Below, one piece after another: positions 18,601 to 27,065 of a stretch of DNA of 64,000 bases. Source of the DNA: Rahnella rivi (GTDB taxonomy: Bacteria; Pseudomonadota; Gammaproteobacteria; Enterobacterales; Enterobacteriaceae). Position numbers and translations under genes: made by a program. Each line of letters begins with the position of its first letter. Position 1 is the stretch's first letter. The notes under the pieces are model-generated. The model was not told the DNA's origin, ran no database searches, and saw only the letters and a program-made list of their open reading frames with translations. The stretch covers positions 62,001 through 126,000 of the forward strand of contig NZ_JAFMOX010000062.1 in assembly GCF_019049655.1 (NCBI RefSeq), written 5' to 3'.

Positions 18601-19128
18601 ATGACTGGATTAACTGAAGATCAGGTGCTGGAGACGCTTTCCGCCCGGACGAACCTCAATGATTTTCTGAATGCCGCGAACGCTATTTTACTCAGCGGCA
18701 TTAAACAGTTCCTTCCTCATCTCTTCATCAATAATGACGAGGATATTCGCGAATTTGCCGTCAGGCCGTTGCTCGCCAAATCAGGCCCGCTCGACAGCAT
18801 AGATGTTTCCCTGCGGCTGATTTATGCCCTGGGGAAAATCAAAAAATCCGTCTATGCCGATATTTTGCTGTTTTCTCAACTGGATGAGCATCTCAACGCG
18901 CAGGCGGGGATCGTCGAATTTCATGACGACACCGCGTATGAATTCGTTAAGAACTTACGTTGCGTAACGGATAATCCGCTGATGTTTCAGTCGATTGAGA
19001 AAATGAAATATGCCGGTTTTGAGATCTTCAATACTGCGCGCTATGGCGGTCTGGTGAAAACGGCGTTGTCGCTGGCCGTGACGGATTTACTCAAGGAACT
19101 GACCTATGAACGTGACGCTGACCATTAA
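18601..19128 (+). CDS. yggD: MtlR-family protein YggD/FumE
   Basis: A 175-residue member of the MtlR/YggD family. The core REFAVRPLLAKSGPLDSIDV followed by SLRLIYALGKI parallels MtlR (YAVEPLLTGTGPLGDLSVRL, then LKLIYALGVI) encoded at 26.5-27.1 kb. E. coli YggD has been reported to have fumarase activity and renamed FumE, while MtlR represses mannitol genes, so the role here is ambiguous. ATG 18601 is preferred because AAGGGA is just upstream; an in-frame ATG at 18586 is an alternative. It overlaps yggC by 23 bp. Confidence 0.8.
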   Translation: MTGLTEDQVLETLSARTNLNDFLNAANAILLSGIKQFLPHLFINNDEDIREFAVRPLLAKSGPLDSIDVSLRLIYALGKIKKSVYADILLFSQLDEHLNAQAGIVEFHDDTAYEFVKNLRCVTDNPLMFQSIEKMKYAGFEIFNTARYGGLVKTALSLAVTDLLKELTYERDADH

Positions 19129-19825
19129 CGGGCTGATCACGCAGGCGTTTTTCCCACAGCACGATATCGGGCAGTTACATCTTCCCCTTTTACAGCGTTT
19201 TTCCGCGCAGCAACGTCAGTTACATCGCCCGCTAATTGTGTTTCTGGTGGCACCGCCCGGTACCGGTAAATCGACGCTTTCGGCGTTCTGGCAAACGCTT
19301 TCCACGGAGACGGCAGGATTAGTGCCGGTCCAGACCTTGCCGATGGACGGTTTCCATCGCCGCAATGCCTGGCTGGACGCGCATCAATTACGTCAGAAAA
19401 AAGGCGCCGCGGAGACATTTGATGTGGATAAATTGCGCGATGCCCTGATCGGCTTACGCACGCCGGGCAGTCGCTGGCCGGAGTACAGCCGGACGCTTCA
19501 TGAACCGGTCGAAGACGCGATTCATGTCACCGCGCCGGTGCTGATTGTGGAAGGAAACTGGCTGTTGCTCAAAGATGAAGGCTGGCGGGAACTGGCCTCA
19601 TATTGCGATCTGAGTATTTTTATTCATGCCAACCCGGACGACCTTCGCGGGCGGCTGATCGACCGTAAAATTCGGGGCGGCCTTACGCCGCACCAGGCCG
19701 GTGATTTTTATGCTGCCACTGACGGGCCGAATGTGACGCGGGTGCTGCAAGACAGCAGGCAGGCGGACATCATGCTGGAGATGACGTCAGACGGCAGCTA
19801 TCACGTGCAGGTTTATAAAAAATGA
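19106..19825 (+). CDS. yggC: P-loop kinase-like protein YggC
   Basis: A 239-residue P-loop NTPase of the uridine-kinase/phosphoribulokinase-like group, as in E. coli YggC. Walker A is APPGTGKST (residues 49-57); LPMDGFHRRN resembles the substrate/Mg loop of this superfamily, and the segments PVLIVEGNWLLL and DRKIRGGLTP follow. The gene begins inside the preceding MtlR-like gene, implying translational coupling. Phosphorylation of a sugar or nucleoside is inferred; the real substrate is unknown. Confidence 0.8.
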   Translation: MNVTLTINGLITQAFFPQHDIGQLHLPLLQRFSAQQRQLHRPLIVFLVAPPGTGKSTLSAFWQTLSTETAGLVPVQTLPMDGFHRRNAWLDAHQLRQKKGAAETFDVDKLRDALIGLRTPGSRWPEYSRTLHEPVEDAIHVTAPVLIVEGNWLLLKDEGWRELASYCDLSIFIHANPDDLRGRLIDRKIRGGLTPHQAGDFYAATDGPNVTRVLQDSRQADIMLEMTSDGSYHVQVYKK

Positions 19826-19911
19826 CAATTTTTAGCCTGCAAAGCCGGTGGAATTCCTCTACTTTTGAAGGCAACTGTCCCTTTTTCCCGTATTCACTTT
19901 AAGGATGTTTA

Positions 19912-20706
19912 ATGAAACGTCAGACGATGACTTTGCTGGCTTCCCTGATACTGGCTCCGACGCTGGCAACGGCTGCCGACAGCGCGACCGCCGATTTCAC
20001 CCCTGCACAGCAGGCCGCCATTGGTAAAATTGCAGCGGATTACCTGCTGCAACACCCGGAAATTCTGGTGCAGGTCAGCCAGAAGCTTCAGGCGCAGCAG
20101 GCCGATCAGCAGCAGGAACAAACCCTGAGCGCGGTACTGGCAAACGCCAAAACCCTGACCAGCGATCCGGCGACGCCAAGCTATGGGCCGAAAGACGCGA
20201 AAGTCGCGTTTGTCGAATTCTTCGATTATCAGTGCCTGTACTGTAGCCGTATGGCACCGGTGGTTGAACAGACCGTGAAAGCGAACCCGAATGTGCGTTT
20301 CGTCTTCAAAGAGTGGCCAATCTTCGGTGACCGCTGGAAACCTTCCATAACCGCCGCTGAAACCGGTATGGCCGTGTGGAAAGAGAAGGGCGCGCAGGCG
20401 TATTTCGATTATCACAACAGCATTTACCGCACCGGTCATGACGAAGGCAAACTGACCGATGCGGATATCGCAGGCGCAGTGAAAGCGGCAAAAGCCACAC
20501 TGCCGACCGAGGCACAACGTAAAGCCACGCACGAAGCCATCGCCGCTAACGACGAACTGGCCCGTACGCTGGGCTTCAGCGGCACGCCAGGTTTTGTCGT
20601 GATGCCAGTCAGCGGTGCCACCGCAGAAAACACCACCGTGCTGCCAGGCGCTGTGTCTGCCGACGATTTACAGGCAGCCATTGTGAAGGCGCAGGGCGGT
20701 AAGTAA
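19912..20706 (+). CDS. Periplasmic DsbA-family thiol-disulfide oxidoreductase
   Basis: A 264-residue secreted thioredoxin-fold protein of the DsbA/Com1 type. The signal peptide ends near ATAA at residues 19-22. An N-terminal helical region (PAQQAAIGKIAADYLLQ, then QKLQAQQADQQQEQ) resembles the dimerisation stalk of ScsC/BcfH-like proteins. The redox motif is Cys108-Leu-Tyr-Cys111 in FDYQCLYCSRM, and the cis-proline is in GTPGF (Pro226). It probably shuffles or reduces disulfides in the periplasm. It stands alone between yggC and the AT-rich deaminase insert, with its own terminator. Confidence 0.88.
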   Translation: MKRQTMTLLASLILAPTLATAADSATADFTPAQQAAIGKIAADYLLQHPEILVQVSQKLQAQQADQQQEQTLSAVLANAKTLTSDPATPSYGPKDAKVAFVEFFDYQCLYCSRMAPVVEQTVKANPNVRFVFKEWPIFGDRWKPSITAAETGMAVWKEKGAQAYFDYHNSIYRTGHDEGKLTDADIAGAVKAAKATLPTEAQRKATHEAIAANDELARTLGFSGTPGFVVMPVSGATAENTTVLPGAVSADDLQAAIVKAQGGK

Positions 20707-20717
20707 TTTTCGCGTTA

Positions 20718-20746
20718 ATCCGGCAGCCGTGCTGTCGGATTTTCTT
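20718..20746 (+). terminator. Terminator of the DsbA-like gene
   Basis: ATCCGGCAGC-CGT-GCTGTCGGAT stem with one G-U pair, followed by TTTCTT, 11 bases after the stop codon. Confidence 0.75.
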
Positions 20747-20941
20747 CATGTCTACAGTTTGGAAAGCACTTCTCAGTATTGAATGTAATGGCTGAAATTG
20801 AGTAAATTTTTACGCACTGTATGTGTTTCGCCGTGGTAACCTTCTTTTCTTCATGGATATTCATTCCTGTGAAGCAATCTCTGATTCTTTGATCTGATCT
20901 CAGAGTTTCCTCTAACATCTTACTCATTACATGGATAGCTC
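20747..20941. promoter_or_regulatory. AT-rich upstream region of the deaminase unit
   Basis: These 195 bases have no supported gene and are clearly AT-richer than the flanking chromosome. They should hold the promoter of the downstream small frame and deaminase. I could not assign -35/-10 boxes with confidence. Confidence 0.4.
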
Positions 20942-21121
20942 ATGATTGTTCAATTCGCTGATTATGCTGCACTGAGAACTGATGAACAGCATACCGAATG
21001 CTCTGAACTGGAGAATTCGGGATCAGAGCACGTGATTGACCTTTCAGCCCGGCGTCAGTCTGCCGCATATAAAAAAGCTATGGCTCAGGTTTTGGAAGAA
21101 GCAGCCAAACTAGACTGGTGA
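20942..21121 (+). CDS. 59-codon small ORF, or RNA antitoxin, upstream of the AvcD-like gene
   Basis: A short open frame of 59 residues (MIVQFADYAAL... to ...EEAAKLDW), ending 30 bp before the deaminase start on the same strand. No strong ribosome-binding site precedes the ATG. In Vibrio cholerae the deaminase AvcD is inhibited by AvcI, a small RNA encoded immediately upstream that contains a short frame not needed for function. By position this region could encode an AvcI-like RNA, a small protein antitoxin, or both. I do not recognise the peptide. Its C-terminal third (RQSAAYKKAMAQVLEEAAKL) would be a charged helix. Confidence 0.5.
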   Translation: MIVQFADYAALRTDEQHTECSELENSGSEHVIDLSARRQSAAYKKAMAQVLEEAAKLDW

Positions 21122-21151
21122 CGTTCAGGCTGTCCAGTCATTGGAGTTTTT

Positions 21152-22696
21152 ATGGCTGAACCGGCAAAAAAAATCATTTCATTACCCGCTTCAAATCAAT
21201 CATTAGGGAATAACAACAGCATTGACGATATCCGTGAGCGTCGCTCGCAGGAACTCATCATTGGACTTTGTGGGGCGAGTGGCTCCGGGGTTAAAACTCT
21301 AAAAGAAAAACTCATCATTAAACTTAAAGCCTGCAATTATCATGTTTTCCATATAAGAATTAGCGACTTAATGGCAGAAACGATGCCTGCTGCCGAAGCC
21401 TCAGATTTGAAAAGACTTGAAGGCTATGAACATTTTATTCAGTTACAAAATCTGGGTAATGCTCTGCGCAATAAACACGGAAATGTCATTAATTCAGAAC
21501 TGGTTATCCGGCAAATCAAAGTTATCAGGACGGCAAATTTAAATTCGGGGATCTTTAAAGGAGGAGCGGGTAAATCAACGAGTAAAATAGCTTACATTGT
21601 TGATCAATTAAAACACCCCGATGAAGTTGATCTCTTTCGCGAAGTCTATCGTAATAATTTCTACCTCATTGGATTAGTCAGAACGATTAATGAGAGAGTT
21701 ATTAATTTGAAAAAGGACTTTCTTGATGACCATCAGATAGCTGAAATTATCCGGCGCGACAGACGTTCTGAATATAAGTATGGTCAACATGTCGAAGAGA
21801 CACTGCAACGTGCTGATTACTTTATAAAGAACATCAACAATGAGCAGATCAAAAAATCGATAGCGCGATTTATCGACCTTATACATGGAGCGAATAATGT
21901 GAGCCCAAGTCAGGATGAAACAGGCATGTTCACCGCCAGTTCAGCAGCATTGCGTTCTGCATGTTTATCAAGGCAAGTTGGTGCTGCCATTATGGATGAT
22001 AATTGCAATATCCTGTCGACGGGTTGTAACGATGTACCTGCCGCAGGCGGCGGGCTTTATTCCTGTGAGAGTAAGAGCGATAAACGCTGTTACAACAATG
22101 ATGGTTGCCATAGTGATATGCATAAAGACCTGGTCAGGCGTGAGATTGAAGCTGTGATTGCCCTAAGTGATCCATTAAGGGCAGCTGAACTTGCAAAACA
22201 GATCATGAAAACTAAAAAAATAAAATCACTCATTGAATACTCGCGCGCTATTCATGCTGAAATGGATGCAATTACTACAATGGCCCGCTTGGCTAATTCA
22301 AGTACAGTTGGAAAAACACTTTATTGCACGACCTATCCTTGTCACAACTGCGCACGCCATATTGTTGCTGCAGGCTTAAAAAGGGTGGTTTATATCGAAC
22401 CTTATGCAAAGAGTCTTGCTGAGGACCTACATGGTGATTCGATAGCTCATGCAGACAGTACGGATAAATTGAAGAAGGTTATTTTCGAAAACTTCGAAGG
22501 TACGGCACCTGGACGTTATACGAAATTTTTCGGCTATAGTCGTCCGAGAAAAGATGAAAGAGGTAAGCCAGTCCCTTATGACATCCTGCCCTCCCATCAT
22601 GTTGATCCACAATATCTGGATAGCTATGGCGATTCTGAATTAAAAGTAGCATTGAACGTCACCCATAAGCTTGGTGATGAATCTCTCCGGGTATAA
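21152..22696 (+). CDS. avcD: AvcD-type anti-phage deoxycytidylate deaminase
   Basis: A 514-residue two-domain protein of the AvcD/anti-phage dCTP-deaminase type. The N-terminal half is a P-loop nucleotide-kinase-like domain with a modified Walker A, GLCGASGSGVKT (residues 38-49). The C-terminal half is a zinc-dependent cytidine/dCMP deaminase domain: Zn ligand and catalytic Glu in IHAEMDAI (His368, Glu370) and ligands in TYPCHNCARHI (Cys397, Cys400). A cysteine-rich insert (CESKSDKRCYNNDGCH, 305-320) precedes it. Members deaminate dC nucleotides during phage infection, depleting the dNTP pool. The gene is AT-rich with codon use unlike its neighbours, suggesting horizontal acquisition. It is accompanied only by the small frame upstream, consistent with a two-component toxin-antitoxin defence unit. 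Confidence 0.88.
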   Translation: MAEPAKKIISLPASNQSLGNNNSIDDIRERRSQELIIGLCGASGSGVKTLKEKLIIKLKACNYHVFHIRISDLMAETMPAAEASDLKRLEGYEHFIQLQNLGNALRNKHGNVINSELVIRQIKVIRTANLNSGIFKGGAGKSTSKIAYIVDQLKHPDEVDLFREVYRNNFYLIGLVRTINERVINLKKDFLDDHQIAEIIRRDRRSEYKYGQHVEETLQRADYFIKNINNEQIKKSIARFIDLIHGANNVSPSQDETGMFTASSAALRSACLSRQVGAAIMDDNCNILSTGCNDVPAAGGGLYSCESKSDKRCYNNDGCHSDMHKDLVRREIEAVIALSDPLRAAELAKQIMKTKKIKSLIEYSRAIHAEMDAITTMARLANSSTVGKTLYCTTYPCHNCARHIVAAGLKRVVYIEPYAKSLAEDLHGDSIAHADSTDKLKKVIFENFEGTAPGRYTKFFGYSRPRKDERGKPVPYDILPSHHVDPQYLDSYGDSELKVALNVTHKLGDESLRV

Positions 22697-22702
22697 AAAG
22701 GA

Positions 22703-22725
22703 TGCGGGTAATAAAGTTACCCGCA
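22703..22725 (+). terminator. Hairpin after the deaminase gene
   Basis: TGCGGGTAA-TAAAG-TTACCCGCA, a perfect 9-bp stem starting seven bases after the stop codon. It lacks a following T run, so termination efficiency is uncertain. Confidence 0.55.
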
Positions 22726-22840
22726 CAACTCCCTCCCTGTAATTTTCTTTCAACACCCCTCCCGTAAACTCATTTCTGCGCGGTTCGGACACGTCTGAAT
22801 GCTTTTTAAGCGAAATACACAAGTTCGTCGAAAAATACTT

Positions 22841-22856
22841 TGTGACGAATATCACG
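22841..22856. promoter_or_regulatory. CRP-like site 1 upstream of mtlA
   Basis: TGTGA-CGAATA-TCACG matches the CRP consensus TGTGA-N6-TCACA at 9 of 10 core positions, 335 bp upstream of the mtlA start codon. Confidence 0.75.
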
Positions 22857-22884
22857 TTTTAATGATAAAGACTCGTTAACAAAT

Positions 22885-22900
22885 GGTGACTCAAGTCACA
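22885..22900. promoter_or_regulatory. CRP-like site 2 upstream of mtlA
   Basis: GGTGA-CTCAAG-TCACA matches the CRP core at 9 of 10 positions. Confidence 0.7.
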
Positions 22901-22957
22901 TTTTTAGCGGTGACAAGCTTAAATTATCGCCACTGTAGCCGGGTTACAGGGTGTTTT

Positions 22958-22973
22958 TGTGATGGCGATCACC
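22958..22973. promoter_or_regulatory. CRP-like site 3 upstream of mtlA
   Basis: TGTGA-TGGCGA-TCACC matches the CRP core at 9 of 10 positions. Confidence 0.75.
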
Positions 22974-23001
22974 AAAAGGCAGGGGGTGATGAGGGTATAC
23001 G

Positions 23002-23017
23002 TGTGATCTGCATCACG
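23002..23017. promoter_or_regulatory. CRP-like site 4 upstream of mtlA
   Basis: TGTGA-TCTGCA-TCACG matches the CRP core at 9 of 10 positions. Together with the three upstream copies it reproduces the multi-site CRP architecture known for E. coli mtlA. The rest of the 22726-23190 interval contains no gene; a -10-like TATAAT is seen at 23042-23047, downstream of this site. Confidence 0.75.
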
Positions 23018-23190
23018 GGATGTCGGGTGGGTACGCGGGGCCTATAATCACGTGGTAGAGTCCGCCTCGCAGACAGCAATTCGACGGACGGATTTTTAAA
23101 GCAGTGGCACAAAAACCGAATTAACCGTCACCGATAATTAACTGATATCACGCGCTCTATTGTCAGCGCGTATCAATAGGGGTGCGTTTT

Positions 23191-25104
23191 ATGTTTTCAC
23201 CAGACGTTAAGATCAAAGTTCAAAACTTTGGTCGCTTCCTGAGTAACATGGTAATGCCCAACATCGGCGCGTTTATCGCCTGGGGTATCATTACGGCTCT
23301 GTTCATTCCAACCGGCTGGATCCCAAATGAGACGCTAGCGAAACTGGTTGGCCCGATGATCACTTATCTCCTGCCACTGCTCATCGGTTACACCGGTGGT
23401 CGTCTGGTCGGCGGTGATCGCGGTGGTGTGGTCGGTGCAATCACCGTGATGGGTGTGATCGTCGGTGCGGATATGCCGATGTTCCTCGGTGCGATGATTG
23501 GTGGCCCGCTGGGCGGCTGGTGTATCAAACGCTTTGACCGTTGGGTTGACGGTAAAATCAAAAGCGGCTTTGAGATGCTGGTTAACAACTTCTCAGCCGG
23601 TATTATCGGTATGCTGCTGGCAATCCTCGCCTTCCTGGCGATCGGTCCGCTGGTAGAAGCGCTCTCTAAAGTGTTGGCTGCCGGCGTGCACATCATGGTT
23701 ATTCATAACCTGTTGCCACTGGCCTCTATCTTTGTTGAACCGGCGAAAATTCTGTTCCTCAACAACGCCATCAACCACGGTATCTTCTCTCCGCTGGGTA
23801 TCCAGCAGGCGACTGAAACCGGTAAATCTATCTTCTTCCTGATCGAAGCGAACCCAGGTCCGGGTATGGGCGTCCTGATGGCGTACATGTTCTTCGGTCG
23901 TGGCAGCGCGAAGCAATCTGCTGGCGGCGCGGCAATCATCCACTTCCTGGGTGGTATCCACGAAATTTATTTCCCATACGTTCTGATGAATCCACGTCTG
24001 CTGCTGGCGGTTATCCTGGGCGGTATGACTGGCGTGTTCACCCTGACGCTGCTGAACGGCGGTCTTGTTTCTCCGGCATCTCCGGGTTCTATTCTGGCGG
24101 TTCTGGCGATGACGCCAAAAGGCGCGTACTTCGCTAACATCGCGGCGATCGTGGCAGCCTTTGCGGTATCCTTCGTGGTTTCTGCGCTGCTGCTGAAAAC
24201 CACCAAAGCGAAAGACGGTGACGATCTGGACGAAGCAACCCGTCGCATGCAGGACATGAAAGCCGAATCTAAAGGCGGCAAACCTTCAGCGACTGGCGTA
24301 GCGGGCGACCTGTCTACCGTACGTAAAATCATCGTAGCCTGTGACGCCGGTATGGGTTCCAGCGCAATGGGTGCCGGTGTGCTGCGCAAAAAAGTGCAGG
24401 ATGCGGGGCTGACCAATATCAGCGTCACCAACAGCGCCATCAACAATTTACCTGATGACGTGGATCTGGTGATTACCCACCGTGACCTGACTGAACGCGC
24501 TATGCGTCAGGTGCCGCACGCTCAGCACATTTCGCTGACCAACTTCCTCGACAGCGGCCTGTACACTGATCTGACTTCCCGTCTGGTGGAAGTGAACAAA
24601 GCCAGCCAGTACAAAGAGAAAGTGACCACCACGCTCGGCGACAGCATCGTGGCTGACCATGACAACGAAAACCTGTTCCGCATGAGCGAAAGCAACATCT
24701 TCCTCGGCCTGCATGCGACCACAAAAGAAGAAGCGATTCGCTTTGCCGGTGAGCAACTGGTGAAAGGCGGGTATGTTCAGGCAGAATATGTTGAAGCGAT
24801 GCTGGCCCGTGAGCAGCTGACCTCCACGTATCTGGGCGAATCTATCGCGGTACCACACGGCACCATCGATGCGAAAGATCGCGTACTGAAAACCGGCATC
24901 GTGTTCTGCCAGTATCCGGCGGGTATCCGCTGGGGTGATGATGAAGATGATGCCGCGCGTCTGGTTATCGGTATTGCCGCACGCAATAATGAGCACATCA
25001 ACGTGATCACCAAACTGACCACTGCGCTCGACGAAGATGGCGTCATCGACCGTCTGGCAAACACCACCAGCGTTGACGAAGTGCTGAGCATTCTGCGCGG
25101 TTAA
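23191..25104 (+). CDS. mtlA: Mannitol-specific PTS permease EIICBA
   Basis: A 637-residue EIICBA, the same length as E. coli MtlA. It transports and phosphorylates D-mannitol to mannitol-1-phosphate. The EIIC membrane domain (1-about 340) includes NMVMPNIGAFIAWGI and the GGIHE motif (254-258). The EIIB phosphocysteine is Cys384 in VACDAGMGSSAMG. The EIIA phosphohistidine is His556 in ESIAVPHGTIDAKDR. ATG 23191 has AGGGG at proper spacing; an in-frame GTG at 23182 is less likely. It heads the mtlADR operon behind four CRP-like sites. Codon use suggests high expression. Confidence 0.98.
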   Translation: MFSPDVKIKVQNFGRFLSNMVMPNIGAFIAWGIITALFIPTGWIPNETLAKLVGPMITYLLPLLIGYTGGRLVGGDRGGVVGAITVMGVIVGADMPMFLGAMIGGPLGGWCIKRFDRWVDGKIKSGFEMLVNNFSAGIIGMLLAILAFLAIGPLVEALSKVLAAGVHIMVIHNLLPLASIFVEPAKILFLNNAINHGIFSPLGIQQATETGKSIFFLIEANPGPGMGVLMAYMFFGRGSAKQSAGGAAIIHFLGGIHEIYFPYVLMNPRLLLAVILGGMTGVFTLTLLNGGLVSPASPGSILAVLAMTPKGAYFANIAAIVAAFAVSFVVSALLLKTTKAKDGDDLDEATRRMQDMKAESKGGKPSATGVAGDLSTVRKIIVACDAGMGSSAMGAGVLRKKVQDAGLTNISVTNSAINNLPDDVDLVITHRDLTERAMRQVPHAQHISLTNFLDSGLYTDLTSRLVEVNKASQYKEKVTTTLGDSIVADHDNENLFRMSESNIFLGLHATTKEEAIRFAGEQLVKGGYVQAEYVEAMLAREQLTSTYLGESIAVPHGTIDAKDRVLKTGIVFCQYPAGIRWGDDEDDAARLVIGIAARNNEHINVITKLTTALDEDGVIDRLANTTSVDEVLSILRG

Positions 25105-25137
25105 GCCTTAAGTAAAAGCAGTCACAGAGCGTCACTC

Positions 25138-25184
25138 AGCGGGTCTTACGAGACCCGCTTGTTGATTCGGAGCCGGGCGGCTCC
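25138..25184 (+). other. Two tandem hairpins between mtlA and mtlD
   Basis: AGCGGGTCT-TACG-AGACCCGCT (25138-25159) is a 9-bp stem with a tetraloop; GGAGCC-GGGC-GGCTCC (25169-25184) follows. No long T run is attached. They could act as mRNA-stability or processing elements that adjust the MtlA:MtlD ratio. Confidence 0.5.
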
Positions 25185-25226
25185 CCAGCTTTACCTACTT
25201 ATAGCCCCCGATTTGAAGGAAATATT

Positions 25227-26375
25227 ATGAAAGCACTACATTTTGGCGCAGGTAACATTGGCCGCGGTTTTATCGGTAAATTGCTGGCAGATGCCGGTAT
25301 CGAACTGACCTTTGCCGATGTCAGCCCCGTGCTGCTGGACGCGCTGAACAGCCGTAAAGGTTATGACGTACACGTGGTCGGCGAACAGGCCACCGTTGAG
25401 CCGGTCAGCAACGTCAGCGCAGTCAACAGCGCCGGCCAGGAGGCGATTAATCTGATCGCTGAAGTTGATCTGATGACCACCGCCGTCGGCCCGACCGTGC
25501 TGGAAAAAATCGCGCCAAACGTCGCCAAAGGTCTGGTGCTGCGTCACCAGCAGGGCAACGAAAAGCCGCTGAACATCATCGCCTGTGAAAACATGGTGCG
25601 CGGTACCAGCCAGTTCAAACAGCACGTCTTCAATGCGTTGCCGGAAGAAGAAAAAGCCTGGGTGGAAGCGCATATCGGCTTTGTCGATTCCGCTGTAGAC
25701 CGCATCGTTCCGCCAGCCGCAGCCGGCACCACCGATCCGCTGGAAGTGACGGTGGAAACCTTCAGCGAATGGATTGTCGATAAAACCCAGTTCAAAGGTG
25801 CATTGCCGGACATCGGCGGTATGGAACTGACCGACAACCTGATGGCGTTCGTCGAACGTAAATTGTTCACGCTCAACACCGGGCATGCCATCACCGCATA
25901 CCTCGGTCAGCAGGCAGGCCATGCGACGATTCGTGATGCCATTCTGGATGAGAAAGTGCGTCTGATTGTGCGCGGTGCAATGGAAGAAAGCGGTGAAGTG
26001 CTGATCCGCCGTTACGGTTTTGACCCGGAAAAACACTTCGCTTACATCGAAAAAATTCTGACTCGTTTTGAAAACCCGTACCTGCACGATGACGTGGAGC
26101 GCGTTGGCCGTCAGCCACTGCGTAAACTGAGCGCGGGCGATCGTCTGATCAAACCGTTGCTGGGCACGCAGGAATATCGCCTGCCGCATAATAATCTGGT
26201 TATCGGGATTGCCGCTGCGATGCGTTACCGCAGCGAGCAGGATCCGCAGGCGAAAGAGCTGACCGAATTGCTGGAGAAAGTGGGGCCGAAAGCTGCCCTT
26301 GCTCAGATTTCCGGGCTGCCGGAAGAGGGCGAAGTGGTCGCCGAAGCAGTAAAAATCTACGAATCCATGCACTAA
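25227..26375 (+). CDS. mtlD: Mannitol-1-phosphate 5-dehydrogenase
   Basis: A 382-residue polyol-specific long-chain dehydrogenase, as in E. coli MtlD. It oxidises mannitol-1-phosphate to fructose-6-phosphate with NAD+. The NAD-binding motif is [12 protein letters not shown] at residues 6-17; the conserved catalytic region is [12 protein letters not shown] (about 210-222). AAGGAAATATT precedes ATG 25227. It is the second gene of the mannitol operon. Confidence 0.98.
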   Translation: MKALHFGAGNIGRGFIGKLLADAGIELTFADVSPVLLDALNSRKGYDVHVVGEQATVEPVSNVSAVNSAGQEAINLIAEVDLMTTAVGPTVLEKIAPNVAKGLVLRHQQGNEKPLNIIACENMVRGTSQFKQHVFNALPEEEKAWVEAHIGFVDSAVDRIVPPAAAGTTDPLEVTVETFSEWIVDKTQFKGALPDIGGMELTDNLMAFVERKLFTLNTGHAITAYLGQQAGHATIRDAILDEKVRLIVRGAMEESGEVLIRRYGFDPEKHFAYIEKILTRFENPYLHDDVERVGRQPLRKLSAGDRLIKPLLGTQEYRLPHNNLVIGIAAAMRYRSEQDPQAKELTELLEKVGPKAALAQISGLPEEGEVVAEAVKIYESMH

Positions 26376-26511
26376 TACTGCGTTCGTTTTGATTTCGCCA
26401 ATACCAGGCAAAGAAAGCCCTGTCGGGCAGGCAGTGACTGCCCGACATGTGCGTTTCAGGGATGACGCCAAGGGCGTTAAAAGTATCCGTTCTTTATCGC
26501 AAGAAAGCCCA

Positions 26512-27060
26512 ATGGAAAAAGCTCAGGCATTTGAAAACCGTGTTCTTGAGAAGCTCAATGCGGGTAAAACCGTACGCAGCTTTTTGATGACCTCCGTAGA
26601 ATTGCTGGCCGAAGCGCTGGATATTCTGGTGGTGCAGGTTTTCCGTAAGGACGATTACGCGGTGAAATACGCCGTTGAACCCCTGCTGACCGGCACCGGC
26701 CCGCTGGGCGATCTCTCCGTGCGTCTTAAACTGATTTACGCGCTGGGGGTGATCAGCCGTCATGAGTATGAAGATGCGGAATTACTGATGGCGCTGCGTG
26801 AAGAACTGAATTACGACGGCGAAGAGTACCGTTTTACCGATGATGAAATACTCGGTCCGTTTGGGGAATTGCACTGTGTGACGGAACTGCCGCCCGCCCC
26901 CACGTTCCTGAAACCGGGCGAAGCCGACGAATCGCTGATCGCCATGCAACGCCAGCGTTACCAGCAAATCGTCCGCTCAACCATGGTGCTTTCTGTCACC
27001 GGGCTTATCGCCCATATCAGTAATCAGCAGCCCTCAAGACTTTCGCCCGTTCAGAAGTAA
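26512..27060 (+). CDS. mtlR: Mannitol operon repressor MtlR
   Basis: A 182-residue MtlR, highly similar to the E. coli repressor (195 residues) from EKAQAFENRVLEKLNAGKTV through the core VEPLLTGTGPLGDLSVRLKL to the C-terminal RSTMVLSVTGLI. MtlR has no classic helix-turn-helix; it lowers mtl transcription. The start is uncertain: ATG 26512 follows AAGAAAG, but E. coli MtlR has about 20 more N-terminal residues and the frame is open back to an ATG at 26389. It directly follows mtlD. A related paralogue, YggD, lies at 18.6 kb. Confidence 0.93.
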   Translation: MEKAQAFENRVLEKLNAGKTVRSFLMTSVELLAEALDILVVQVFRKDDYAVKYAVEPLLTGTGPLGDLSVRLKLIYALGVISRHEYEDAELLMALREELNYDGEEYRFTDDEILGPFGELHCVTELPPAPTFLKPGEADESLIAMQRQRYQQIVRSTMVLSVTGLIAHISNQQPSRLSPVQK

Positions 27061-27065
27061 TTTCC

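Noticed and set aside
20715-20927. Open frame of 70 codons on the minus strand upstream of the small frame
   Set aside because: No ribosome-binding site or recognisable family, and it covers the dsbA-like terminator.
25236-26471. Open frame of 411 codons antisense to mtlD
   Set aside because: It mirrors the codon bias of mtlD, has no ribosome-binding site or recognisable family, and mtlD is certain.
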